Below are positions 1 through 7,037 of a stretch of 38,211 nucleotides of DNA, in pieces; position 1 is the stretch's first letter; the number at the start of each line of letters is the position of its first letter. The notes under the pieces were generated by a model, which saw only the letters and a program-made list of their open reading frames with translations, was not told the DNA's origin and did no database searches. A program made the position numbers and the translations under genes. Location of the stretch: contig CAYOSF010000021.1 of the NCBI GenBank assembly GCA_964406605.1, forward strand, positions 1-38,211, read 5' to 3'. This stretch comes from CAYOSF01 sp964406605 (GTDB taxonomy: Bacteria; Chloroflexota; Dehalococcoidia; DSTF01; RBG-16-68-14).

Positions 1-414
1 GACCTGCCAGTAGCGCTTGGTCACCGGCTCGAAGATGCGGGCCAGGTTCGCCCAGTGCCGCCGCTCGACCTCCTGGAGCACGCCCCGGCCGAACATGTGC
101 GTGTGGACGTCGCCGCAGATCACGAGAGCAGCCGTTGAGTCGACGTAAGCGGTGGCCAGGCCGACCACGGTGTTCGCCGCGCCGGGGCCGATGGAGGTGA
201 ACACGGCCAGCGGCCTGCCGCTCACGCGGTAGAAGCCGTCGGCCAGGTGCACGGCGCTCTGTTCGTGCCGGACCTGGATGACGCCGATCCGGTCCCGTCG
301 CGAATGAAAGGCATCAAGGAGGGCAAGGCAGCCGTGGCCGGGGATCCCCACCAAGTGAGGGACTCCGCGGCGTACGAGTTGCTCGGCGACTACTTCCCCA
401 CCGGTAAGACGCAT
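1..414 (-). CDS. Thiamine-pyrophosphate enzyme, acetolactate-synthase-like (N-terminal 138 residues; gene runs off the window)
   Basis: This is the first 138 codons of a TPP-dependent enzyme of the acetolactate synthase / benzoylformate decarboxylase superfamily. The fragment covers the Pyr domain. It opens with TGGEVVAEQLVRRGV and a VGIPGHG stretch. The catalytic glutamate that activates the TPP aminopyrimidine ring is Glu51 in RHEQSAVHLADGF, followed by the family signature SIGPGAANTVVGLATAY. I chose the ATG at 414 because a GGGAGGGAAGG ribosome-binding site lies just upstream and the protein begins exactly where family members do. The TPP-binding GDG...N motif lies outside the window, so the substrate cannot be decided. 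Candidates are acetolactate synthase, sulfopyruvate or phosphonopyruvate decarboxylase, and related lyases. The family assignment is sure; the reaction is not. Confidence 0.88.
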   Translation of the reverse strand, partial: MRLTGGEVVAEQLVRRGVPHLVGIPGHGCLALLDAFHSRRDRIGVIQVRHEQSAVHLADGFYRVSGRPLAVFTSIGPGAANTVVGLATAYVDSTAALVICGDVHTHMFGRGVLQEVERRHWANLARIFEPVTKRYWQV

Positions 415-641
415 GAGTCCCTTCCCTCCCGCTGATCGCCCGCCGCACCCGTCCCGGCCGCTCCACGCTAGCCTGCCGGACGCGCTCAGGATAGTTCTCA
501 CACGATGGACTGGCAAGAAGAGGCACCGCGCACAGTGGGCGTTGCGCACGCCCCCCTCTTCGTCGGGCGAAGGCGACGCTGCACGCCCGCATAACGACCA
601 CACATGGAGCCAGTCCCCGGCTCGGTGTACCATGGGGGGCA

Positions 642-1091
642 ATGCTCCCGACAGCTCACATCGCGTCCGCCTTGCTGGTCAACAGAGTTTCCAGACTGGA
701 CCGTGGGATGAGTGCGTCAGTCCTTGGCGCGCTGGTGCCGGACGCGATCGACAAGACGCTCGCCTGGGTCTTGCAGGTGGCACCCGCGGCGCGCCACATC
801 GCACACACGCCGCTCGCGGCCGCCCTGCTCACGACCGGCGCTTCGGCCGTGCTGGGCCGCCGAAAGGGCGCGGCGTTTGGAGCTGCCTACCTCACCCATC
901 TCATCGCCGACCTCTGGGAAGGCGGCCACGTCCCCTGGCTCATGCCGTTCAAGAGATACGACGTGAAGGGCGAGCCCTGGGACGTGAGACTGTCGCCCTC
1001 GGCCCTGCTGCTGGAGGCGATCGGGGCGGCCACTATCGTTCTGCTGATGAAGAACCATGCCGAGCACGACACGCTCGTTGACGCCTCCTGA
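642..1091 (+). CDS. YdjM/DUF457-like membrane-bound putative metal-dependent hydrolase
   Basis: A 149-residue membrane protein. It begins with LPTAHIASALL and carries the spaced His/Asp residues typical of the YdjM/DUF457 family: His6, the PDAID motif after the first hydrophobic segment, HIAHTPL, and HLIADLWEGGH. In this family those residues are thought to form a metal site facing the membrane, but no reaction is established. Hydrophobic stretches occur near residues 22-48, 58-70 and 117-136. The start is supported by a GGGGGGC Shine-Dalgarno-like sequence 2-8 bases before the ATG. The gene stands alone, with a hairpin immediately after its stop. The function is unknown beyond the family name. 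Confidence 0.7.
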   Translation: MLPTAHIASALLVNRVSRLDRGMSASVLGALVPDAIDKTLAWVLQVAPAARHIAHTPLAAALLTTGASAVLGRRKGAAFGAAYLTHLIADLWEGGHVPWLMPFKRYDVKGEPWDVRLSPSALLLEAIGAATIVLLMKNHAEHDTLVDAS

Positions 1092-1097
1092 CGTAGG

Positions 1098-1121
1098 CCG
1101 AAGAGCGCAGCGCGCCTTCGG
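1098..1121 (+). terminator. Hairpin directly after the YdjM-like gene
   Basis: An imperfect hairpin (CCGAAG-a-GCGC-agc-GCGC-CTTCGG) starts 7 bases after the stop codon at 1089-1091. There is no T-run, so it would be a weak or Rho-assisted terminator. It is preceded by GTAG (1093-1096), like the REP elements near 7 kb, so it could instead be a diverged REP copy. Confidence 0.35.
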
Positions 1122-1244
1122 ATAGACGCCCCCGCCCCTCGGACGGCGGCGTCTGCTCTTCTTGCCCCCGTGTGTGAGACAGTTCATAGACGCGCCCGCG
1201 GTTCCGGCATACGCTGGAAATATCCAAGAGGGAGAGGGAGTGTC

Positions 1245-1454
1245 ATGGTCACGGAGGAATACATGCGGGCGGCCATCCAGGAACGACTGGCGGAAGCTAC
1301 CGAGATTCAGCGCCAGAACGAGGCGCGAGCGCTCATGGAGAGGGACCCAGGTCCTACTCGGCGGTTTTCCTTGATGCGCTCAGTACGGATTCCGCTACCG
1401 TCCTTCCCATTCGACTGGGTGTCCCGCCTGGGAGGAGCATCCAAGAAGGTCTAG
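1245..1454 (+). CDS. Small hypothetical protein, 69 residues
   Basis: I do not recognise this protein. Support for a real gene is a purine-rich ribosome-binding site (GGGAGAGGGAG, 1230-1240) at good spacing from the ATG at 1245, and a strong intrinsic terminator 24 bases after the stop. The first half (MVTEEYMRAAIQERLAEATE...) is predicted to be a charged amphipathic helix. The second half is basic and ends in FPFDWVSRLGGASKKV, with no transmembrane segment or signal peptide. A longer start at 1170 is possible but has no ribosome-binding site. It is flanked by unrelated genes, so context gives no role. It could be a small regulatory or nucleic-acid-binding protein, but that is a guess. Confidence 0.55.
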   Translation: MVTEEYMRAAIQERLAEATEIQRQNEARALMERDPGPTRRFSLMRSVRIPLPSFPFDWVSRLGGASKKV

Positions 1455-1477
1455 GCGGCGGACTCCAGCCTCGTCGA

Positions 1478-1530
1478 GAACCCGTGCCCGGTTCCTCGCC
1501 ACCAGCCCGCGGCACGGGTTCTACTTTTCT
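1478..1530 (+). terminator. Intrinsic terminator after the small ORF
   Basis: An 11-bp perfect inverted repeat (GAACCCGTGCC at 1478-1488 and its complement at 1511-1521) is followed by TACTTTTCT. This is a classical Rho-independent terminator for plus-strand transcription and the best terminator in the window. Confidence 0.8.
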
Positions 1531-1599
1531 CCCCACGCCCGCCGCTCCGAGCACCGCGGCTGACACACCCAGGCAGATGCTGCGGGGCGACGCCGCGTT

Positions 1600-2574
1600 T
1601 CAGTCGCGCGTCGCGTCGACCGACGCCAGCACCATGAGGAACTCGTAGACGAGGTTGGCCGCCAGGATCGCGGTGATCTCCGACGAATCGTACGGCGGCG
1701 ACACCTCGACGAGATCGAATCCGACCATCCGGAGTCCCTGCAGGCCCCGAACAAGCTCCACGATCTCGCGGCTGGTCAGTCCGGCCACCTCCGGCGTGCC
1801 GGTACCGGGCGCGAAGGCCGGGTCTACGCTGTCGATATCCAGCGATACGTAGACCGGCTTGGTGGCAAGCTCGTGGACTCTCTCCAGGGCGCCTTCGGAT
1901 CCCGTGCGCGCGAACTCATCCGCCGTGACGATATTGAACCCGGCGGTGCGGTCAAGTCCGAGATGGAAGAGGGTGGCGGACTTAGAACCGCGGATACCGA
2001 TCTGCACCGACGCGGCGGGATCGATGAGCCCCTCCTCCATAGCGATGCTGAAGACCGTGCCGTGATGATAGGGCCGCTGGGCGTCGGCCGGCCAGAAGTC
2101 GGGGTGAGCGTCGAAGTGGACCAGCGAAAGGACGCCGTGCTGTTTCGCGGCGGCCCGCAGGGCGGGCAGCGTCACCGAGTGGTCGCCGCCCAGGCATATC
2201 GGGAAGACGCCGTTCTCAAAGACCGGCACGAGCGCCTCCTCGAAGTTCTTCAACGACTGGTCGATGTAGCCCGGGTAGGTCTCGATGTCGCCGTAGTCCA
2301 CCACGCGCAGGCGATCGTACGGCGGGAAGAGCAGGTCCTCGCTCAGGCCGTGAGACATGAGGTGCATCGACGCGTTGCGGATGGCGGATGGGCCGAAACG
2401 CGCGCCGGGGCGCCCGATCGTGCCGATATCCAGCGGTAGGCCGATGATGGCGACGCCGCCCTGGCTCAGGTCGCGGCCGGCCGGGATTCTCTGAAACGTG
2501 TGCGGGCTGCTCGGGGACGTCCCGAAATAGGAGGTGCCCTGCCAGTCTGCAGGCATGGGACGCCGGTCGGTCAT
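1600..2574 (-). CDS. Agmatinase/arginase-family ureohydrolase
   Basis: A 324-residue manganese-dependent ureohydrolase, the usual length for agmatinases. All metal ligands of the fold are visible: His132 in CLGGDHSVT, Asp155/His157/Asp159 in HFDAHPDF, and Asp246/Asp248 in SLDIDSVDP, followed by the family motif AFAPGTGTPE. The enzyme would hydrolyse a guanidino compound to urea and an amine. Agmatine to putrescine is the most likely reaction, but formimidoylglutamate or guanidino acids are possible because the family is hard to split by motif. The start at 2574 is preferred because a -10 box (TACAAT) sits exactly 6 bases upstream, which suggests a leaderless mRNA, and the upstream in-frame extension has low-complexity composition. 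It is transcribed divergently from the radical SAM gene at 2704. Confidence 0.9.
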   Translation of the reverse strand: MTDRRPMPADWQGTSYFGTSPSSPHTFQRIPAGRDLSQGGVAIIGLPLDIGTIGRPGARFGPSAIRNASMHLMSHGLSEDLLFPPYDRLRVVDYGDIETYPGYIDQSLKNFEEALVPVFENGVFPICLGGDHSVTLPALRAAAKQHGVLSLVHFDAHPDFWPADAQRPYHHGTVFSIAMEEGLIDPAASVQIGIRGSKSATLFHLGLDRTAGFNIVTADEFARTGSEGALERVHELATKPVYVSLDIDSVDPAFAPGTGTPEVAGLTSREIVELVRGLQGLRMVGFDLVEVSPPYDSSEITAILAANLVYEFLMVLASVDATRD

Positions 2575-2580
2575 GGCGCC

Positions 2581-2609
2581 ATTGTAGTGCGGGCCCTCCG
2601 GGCGGTGAA
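2581..2609 (-). promoter_or_regulatory. Probable leaderless promoter of the ureohydrolase gene
   Basis: On the minus strand, TTCACC (2604-2609) and TACAAT (2581-2586) are separated by 17 bases. Six bases (GGCGCC) separate the -10 box from the ATG, so transcription would start at or next to the start codon. No Shine-Dalgarno sequence is present. Confidence 0.55.
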
Positions 2610-2703
2610 GGAAACTCGAGCACGGGGCCGCCCGCCCTCGCGGAGTGACGCACACTGAGACGTGATACGATTTCGAGGAAGGACCCGGAGGTCGATCCCG
2701 CAC

Positions 2704-3657
2704 ATGGACACGCAAGACGGCGGACCGGGGAGGCCCGCCTACCTCTCCCTCACAGAGGCCGAGTGGCAGGAGCGCATCGAGGCGGCCTGGGATCTGCTGA
2801 GCTCGCCCTGCCGCGTCTGCCCCCGCTACTGCAGCGTCGACCGCACGGACCGGCAAGCGAAGCGCGTCGGCTTCTGCCGCATCAAGGACCGCGCCCTCGT
2901 CTCGTCCGACCATCCCCACCTGGGCGAGGAGGACTGCCTGCGCGGCCGTCGAGGCTCCGGCACCATCTTCCTCTCCTCGTGCACCATGGCCTGCGTTTTC
3001 TGCCAGAACTGGGAGATATCGCAGCTTCGCGTGGGCCGCGAGGTCTCGGAGGAGGAGATGGCCGCCATGATGCTCGACCTCCAGTCGCACGGCTGCCACA
3101 ACATCAACTTCGTCACGCCGTCCGCCTGCGTGCCCCAGATCATCAAGGCCGCCCACCTGGCGGCGCGCAGCGGCCTGCGTATCCCGTTCGTCTACAATAC
3201 CAGCGGCTATGACTCACCGGAGACCCTCCGGCTGCTCGACGGCATCGTCGACATCTACATGCCGGACGCCAAGTACTCGGACGACCGCGTCGCCGGGCGG
3301 CTCTCGCTCGTCAAGGACTACTGGACCGTGGCGAAAGCGGCGATCAAGGAGATGCGCCGACAAGTGGGAGACCTGGTCATCGATCAGGCCGGCCTGGCCG
3401 TGCGCGGCGTCCTCGTGCGGCATCTGGTGCTCCCCGGCGGGCTGGCGGGCACACGGGAGGTGGCGCGCTTCCTGGCGAAGGAGGTCTCGCCCGACACCTA
3501 TGTGAACGTCATGGCCCAGTACCGGCCCGCCAACAAGGCCCACAAGCATCCGCCGCTCGACCGGCCGGTCACCGCGCGCGAGGTGGCGGAGGCCTACGAG
3601 ATCGCCCGCCGGGAGGGCCTCCACCGCTTCGACGAGAGGAGAGCGGCGCTGTCTTAG
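2704..3657 (+). CDS. Radical SAM protein, PflX-like (COG1313, pyruvate-formate-lyase-activating-enzyme homologue)
   Basis: A 317-residue radical SAM enzyme. The [4Fe-4S]/SAM motif CxxxCxxC is Cys93, Cys97 and Cys100 in SSCTMACVFCQNW. An N-terminal cysteine cluster (CRVCPRYC, then GFC) resembles the extra Fe-S or zinc site of the COG1313 group. The C-terminal half contains PDAKY and VMAQYRP, which are also typical. Despite the name, these proteins are usually not activases of pyruvate formate-lyase, and their target is generally unknown. I chose the ATG at 2704, with GGAGG 12 bases upstream, over a GTG at 2662, because a TACGAT -10-like box lies at 2666-2671. No glycyl-radical enzyme is near. 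It is distantly related to the AmrS-like gene at 15645. Confidence 0.85.
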   Translation: MDTQDGGPGRPAYLSLTEAEWQERIEAAWDLLSSPCRVCPRYCSVDRTDRQAKRVGFCRIKDRALVSSDHPHLGEEDCLRGRRGSGTIFLSSCTMACVFCQNWEISQLRVGREVSEEEMAAMMLDLQSHGCHNINFVTPSACVPQIIKAAHLAARSGLRIPFVYNTSGYDSPETLRLLDGIVDIYMPDAKYSDDRVAGRLSLVKDYWTVAKAAIKEMRRQVGDLVIDQAGLAVRGVLVRHLVLPGGLAGTREVARFLAKEVSPDTYVNVMAQYRPANKAHKHPPLDRPVTAREVAEAYEIARREGLHRFDERRAALS

Positions 3658-3709
3658 GGGGAGGGTCGATCCCCATCCGGACGGCAAGGTTACCCACGGC
3701 AACCGTGCG

Positions 3710-3738
3710 TTGACACGGACGCGGCGGCCTGCTAGCTT
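3710..3738 (+). promoter_or_regulatory. Sigma70-type promoter of the dockerin/FxLYD gene
   Basis: A perfect TTGACA (3710-3715), a 17-base spacer and TAGCTT (3733-3738) lie 45 bases upstream of the ATG at 3784. It has the most consensus-like -35 element in the window. Confidence 0.65.
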
Positions 3739-3783
3739 ACGGCTGGCACAGGGCAGCTTGCGGAAAGGCGGAGGACGGGGGAC

Positions 3784-5484
3784 ATGGCGAACAGACAGCT
3801 ACGAACGGTGGGCGTGATCGCCGGATTGACTCTTGTGACATGCGTCGTCGCGTGGCATGGCTCGCAGCAAGTGTCGCCAGCCATGTCTGCACTGGTCGGC
3901 GACGCGAACTGCAACGGCAGGGTGGACCCCATCGACGCGGCCGTCATCCTGCAGTACGACGCCGGACTGATCAGCTCTCTGCCGTGCATGGGGAACGCTG
4001 ACGTCAACGGGGACGTCACGGTAGGCCCAATAGATGCAGCACTGATTCTCCAGTATGATGCCGGGTTGATCGATAGCCTGCCACCGGGCGGATCCCACCC
4101 TACCGCCCGGCCACCCTCGCCCACACCGCGTCCCACCGCCACGCCAACTTCAACAGCGCCGCAGCCTCCCACGGCTACGATGCCACCAACACCCACGCCG
4201 AGCGCGACAGCAACCATGCAGGAGCCGACATTCACGCCGCCCCAGGTCACACCAACACACACCGCCACCCCAGGCGAAGGCGGGGTCATCACTCGGAACT
4301 CCTCATGGTACGAGACCGCTGGTCTGGTGGGCAACGCACTGGAAGTAGTAGGGGAGGTCTACAACGGCCTTGAGCACGAAGTTGCCTACGTTGAGATAAC
4401 GGCGGATCTCTATTCATCCTCTGATACGCTGGTCGGCACCGAGTCTGGGTCCGCCTGTGTCACTGCCATCCCCGCGCACAGCGACTCGCCGTTCACAGTA
4501 TTGATCTTCGATCCTCCTCCCGGGGTGGACCATCTCGAGTTGCGCGTGACAGATTTCCTTGAGCCGCCCTTCCTTTTCGCTGACCCGCCGGTGGTTGGTG
4601 TCGATGTGGCAGTCACCAATGTCTACACGGATGCCATGGACTACCGGCATGTGGTAGGCACGGCGACTAACAACTCGGCCAACACGTACGAGTATGTCAA
4701 TGTCTGCGTCGCTTCGTATGATGCGGCGGGCAACGTAGTTAGAACTGGCAACGCCTACACTCAGCCGGACACCCTAGGGCCCGTTGCAACGGGCACGTTT
4801 GACGCCTCAGTTCATGCCGGCGGGGCTGGTATCGTGTCAGAGCGGACTTGGGTTGATGCTGCGTATGCCGACTCTGCGCCGTCTGTCGGCTCGTTAGACA
4901 TACGGAACTCCTCGTGGTACGAGACCGCTGGTCTGGTGGGCAACGCACTGGAAGTAGTAGGGGAGGTCTACAACGGCCTTGAGCACGAAGTTGCCTACGT
5001 TGAGATAACGGCGGATCTCTATTCATCCTCTGATACGCTGGTCGGCACCGAGTCTGGGTCCGCCTGTGTCACTGCCATCCCCGCGCACAGCGACTCGCCG
5101 TTCACAGTATTGATCTTCGATCCTCCTCCCGGGGTGGACCATCTCGTGTTGCGTGTGACAGATTTCCTTGAGCCGCCCTTCCTTTTCGCTGACCCGCCCG
5201 TAGTGGGTCTGGACGCGACAGTCACCAATCTCTACACAGATATCATTGACTACCGCCATGTCGTCGGCGTAGTCACAAACAACTCAGCGAACAACTACCA
5301 GTACGTTGGCGTGTGCGTGGCGTCATATGACCAAGCCGGCAATGTTGTAAGAACCGGCGCTACGTCCACCCTGCCGGACACCCTTGGGCCGGGCCAGACA
5401 GGCACATTTGAGGCCCTTGTGGATGCGGCGGGGGTGACGATCGTCTCCGACAGGCTGTGGGTGGATGCGTCGTACGCCGACTAG
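3784..5484 (+). CDS. Secreted protein: N-terminal dockerin, Pro/Thr linker, two FxLYD-like units
   Basis: A 566-residue exported protein. Residues 1-33 form a signal peptide (hydrophobic core about 10-24). A complete dockerin-like module follows at about 38-100, with two calcium-loop repeats (GDANCNGRVDPID and ADVNGDVTVGPID) and the Cys43/Cys68 pair shared by the other dockerins here. Residues 101-165 are a Pro/Thr/Ser linker. Two tandem units of about 200 residues (about 168-370 and 371-566) each begin NSSWYETAGLVGN and contain VVGEVYNGLEHEVAYVEI and, later, VVGxxTNNSAN. These are FxLYD-type beta-sandwich motifs of surface proteins. Placing the dockerin at the N-terminus is opposite to its position in the two proteases and the repeat protein. 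The DNA of the first half of each unit is almost identical. The function is unknown; a surface or matrix adhesion role would be inference. Confidence 0.85.
   Translation: MANRQLRTVGVIAGLTLVTCVVAWHGSQQVSPAMSALVGDANCNGRVDPIDAAVILQYDAGLISSLPCMGNADVNGDVTVGPIDAALILQYDAGLIDSLPPGGSHPTARPPSPTPRPTATPTSTAPQPPTATMPPTPTPSATATMQEPTFTPPQVTPTHTATPGEGGVITRNSSWYETAGLVGNALEVVGEVYNGLEHEVAYVEITADLYSSSDTLVGTESGSACVTAIPAHSDSPFTVLIFDPPPGVDHLELRVTDFLEPPFLFADPPVVGVDVAVTNVYTDAMDYRHVVGTATNNSANTYEYVNVCVASYDAAGNVVRTGNAYTQPDTLGPVATGTFDASVHAGGAGIVSERTWVDAAYADSAPSVGSLDIRNSSWYETAGLVGNALEVVGEVYNGLEHEVAYVEITADLYSSSDTLVGTESGSACVTAIPAHSDSPFTVLIFDPPPGVDHLVLRVTDFLEPPFLFADPPVVGLDATVTNLYTDIIDYRHVVGVVTNNSANNYQYVGVCVASYDQAGNVVRTGATSTLPDTLGPGQTGTFEALVDAAGVTIVSDRLWVDASYAD
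4294..4589 (+). repeat. Intragenic direct repeat, copy 1
   Basis: 296 bp that recur at 4903-5198 with only 3 mismatches by eye. The period is 609 bp (203 codons). Identity drops sharply after 4589, while the downstream protein sequence remains homologous. Confidence 0.9.
4903..5198 (+). repeat. Intragenic direct repeat, copy 2
   Basis: Second copy of the 296-bp repeat at 4294-4589. The three differences by eye are one change in the TCATGG/TCGTGG codon pair and two in the CATCTCGAGTTGCGC region, one of which changes Glu to Val. Confidence 0.9.
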
Positions 5485-5600
5485 ATGAGCATCCCGCCCT
5501 GATGCGGCGGGCCTGGCGGACTACCCCCGCCGGAAACAAGCGCGTCACGGGGAATAGGCCGCGAGCATCTTTGCCTATTGCCACGGCGCACCCCAGGCGG

Positions 5601-5624
5601 GCGCGGCTGGAAAGCCGCGCCTAC
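5601..5624 (-). repeat. REP-like hairpin with GTAG foot
   Basis: On the minus strand, GTAG (5624-5621) is followed by an 8-bp perfect stem (GCGCGGCT / AGCCGCGC) around a 4-base loop. The layout matches the element at 6951-6975. It lies between two convergent genes and could also help terminate the dockerin/FxLYD transcript, because TTTTCTT follows on the plus strand at about 5629. Confidence 0.6.
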
Positions 5625-5647
5625 AGCATTTTCTTGCAACCGCCCCC

Positions 5648-6049
5648 TCACGGCACGTACCTCTCCGGCGTGACCCGCATGACGACCCGGTGCTCCTCCC
5701 TCGCTCGGTCCTCCAGCGACGGCCGGGCGTCCTCCGGGATGGGCCTGCCCAGCATCTTCTCGCCCACACGCATCATCAGGTCCACCGCGCCGTCCGACTC
5801 GATCCGCGCCCGGCCGTAGACCGTCAGGTACGGATGCGGCATCCCCTCGCCGATTACGCAGAGCGACACCTGCGGATTGCGCCGCACCGCCTTCGCCTTC
5901 GCGCGCGTGGCCGTCGTCGAGATCACCAGGTCGTCGCCGTCCATCACGTAGTAGACGGGCGAGAGCGCCGGCGGCCCGTCCTTCCGCCCGTACCCCACGA
6001 TGCACAGGCGGTTCTCCGACAGAAAGGCCCTGCGTTCCTCAGATGTCAT
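5648..6049 (-). CDS. PPOX-class (pyridoxamine-5'-phosphate-oxidase-like) FMN/F420-dependent protein
   Basis: A 133-residue split-beta-barrel protein of the pyridoxamine 5'-phosphate oxidase-like family. Recognisable features are the N-terminal helix MTSEERRAFLSENRLCIVGY, the strand pair ALSPVYYVMDGDDLVISTTATRAKAKAVRRNPQVSLCVIG, and the YLTVYGRARIES strand. The STTATRAKAKAVRRNP region is the usual cofactor-phosphate-binding segment of the short F420/FMN-binding branch. The ATG at 6049 has GGGAGGAG 4-5 bases upstream, so the longer start at 6094 is rejected. The short length and the TxATRAKAKxVRRNP pattern fit F420-dependent reductases or biliverdin-reductase-like proteins, but the substrate cannot be told. 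It probably acts in the cytoplasm as a dimer. Confidence 0.82.
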   Translation of the reverse strand: MTSEERRAFLSENRLCIVGYGRKDGPPALSPVYYVMDGDDLVISTTATRAKAKAVRRNPQVSLCVIGEGMPHPYLTVYGRARIESDGAVDLMMRVGEKMLGRPIPEDARPSLEDRAREEHRVVMRVTPERYVP

Positions 6050-6125
6050 CGCGCTCCTCCCTGGCTGCGAGGTGCTCTCGTGTCCCGCCGACACCCTAGG
6101 GGCGTGGCACTCCCAGCCCCCCGCC

Positions 6126-6482
6126 TCACTCCCGCGGCTCTTCCGGAGGTGCAGGCATGAGAGGCTCCAAGAGCTGAATGAGTTCAGGTACGTCCCGCGT
6201 CACCACGGCCCAGATACGGTCGAAGACGATATCATCATACTGGTGGGCAATCACGTTGCGCAGCGCGATGATCCGCCGCCAGGGGATCGTTGGGTGCGCG
6301 TCGCGGAACTCATCAGACACCCGCGACGCAGCTACGCCTACGATCTCAAGGACGCGCTCGACAGCCGCGCGGAGCAGGCTGTCTCCCTCTACGTCGTGCT
6401 GGCTCTTGCCCGAGGCGTAGCCCTGCAGCCGCCGGGCCGCATCGAGCATATCCCAGAGGTAGGCAGCATCCTTATCGGGCAA
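6126..6482 (-). CDS. hepT: HepT-like HEPN-domain toxin of a MntA/HepT toxin-antitoxin pair
   Basis: A 118-residue HEPN-domain (DUF86) protein. The catalytic RX4HXY motif of HEPN RNases is Arg75...His80-Gln-Tyr82 in LRNVIAHQYD. In known HepT toxins the Tyr is AMPylated by the partner MntA, which switches the RNase off. I place the start at the TTG at 6482, giving MPDKDAAYLWDMLDAARR, because this matches the usual beginning of HepT proteins. The gene then overlaps the mntA stop by 11 bp, so translation is probably coupled. A longer reading from 6557 would run deep into mntA and adds unrelated residues. The pair sits in an accessory patch next to a RAYT transposase. The family call is confident; the exact start is moderate. 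Confidence 0.85.
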   Translation of the reverse strand: MPDKDAAYLWDMLDAARRLQGYASGKSQHDVEGDSLLRAAVERVLEIVGVAASRVSDEFRDAHPTIPWRRIIALRNVIAHQYDDIVFDRIWAVVTRDVPELIQLLEPLMPAPPEEPRE

Positions 6483-6795
6483 CTCGGTACACCACCTGCG
6501 CCGTCGAAAGGATGGAATGCCTGCGGAAGGGATTGCCGCTTCGCTCCACGGCGGCACGCTCCACCAAGTCCACGCTGCGACCGAGCATGGCCTCCAGCTC
6601 CTCGCGCATCTCGATCAGGTCATACAGGCTCCACGGTGCGCCCTTCTCAAACGTAACGAGCACGTCCACGTCGCTGTCCTGCCCAAAGTCGTCCCGCAGC
6701 GCCGATCCGAAGAGCTCGATCTGCGTGATGCGCCAGCGATGACAGTATTCATCGAGCGCCCCGTCCGCGACCTCGATCCTGCCGTTGAGCTTCAT
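6472..6795 (-). CDS. mntA: MntA-like minimal nucleotidyltransferase antitoxin
   Basis: A 107-residue minimal nucleotidyltransferase. The polymerase-beta signature GSX10DXD is complete: Gly30-Ser31 in ELFGSALRDDFG and Asp42/Asp44 in SDVDVLV. In the characterised MntA/HepT systems this enzyme adds AMP units to the tyrosine of the HEPN toxin and so neutralises it. The gene comes first and its stop overlaps the toxin start, the usual order for this system. No convincing Shine-Dalgarno sequence precedes the ATG. Instead a TAGGAT box lies exactly 6 bases upstream, suggesting a leaderless message. Confidence 0.88.
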   Translation of the reverse strand: MKLNGRIEVADGALDEYCHRWRITQIELFGSALRDDFGQDSDVDVLVTFEKGAPWSLYDLIEMREELEAMLGRSVDLVERAAVERSGNPFRRHSILSTAQVVYRVAR

Positions 6796-6801
6796 GTCGA
6801 T

Positions 6802-6807
6802 ATCCTA
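6802..6807 (-). promoter_or_regulatory. Possible leaderless -10 box of mntA
   Basis: TAGGAT on the minus strand lies 6 bases upstream of the mntA ATG, the same geometry as at the ureohydrolase gene. No clear -35 element is seen. Confidence 0.35.
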
Positions 6808-6950
6808 CCACGCAAGACGGCACCCTGGCTCGGCCGGCACCGCCCGCCTTAGGAAGGGGGTGACGCCCTCGGCCACCGTGCCCGTCCCCTTTCAGGTACC
6901 CGGTTGTCATTCTACAGAGTCTCGCTGTGTCGGTCTTTCGCACCAGTCCT

Positions 6951-6975
6951 GTAGGGACGGGTTTCAAACCCGTCC
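6951..6975 (+). repeat. REP-like hairpin with GTAG foot
   Basis: GTAG (6951-6954) is directly followed by a 10-bp perfect inverted repeat (GGACGGGTTT / AAACCCGTCC) around one base, then CTGCC. It lies about 60 bp past the RAYT gene's stop in the gap before mntA. This gap (6796-7037) holds no gene that I can see. Confidence 0.7.
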
Positions 6976-7037
6976 CTGCCGCCGGACAGGATCCGCCCCC
7001 ACCGCGCATGCGGTGCCGCCTGCCGCCGGCACGGCGG

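Noticed and set aside
4294..5198. Repeat units considered as a mobile element or CRISPR-like array
   Set aside because: Only two copies exist, both in one reading frame with a 203-codon period and no spacers or inverted ends. They are a protein-level tandem duplication.
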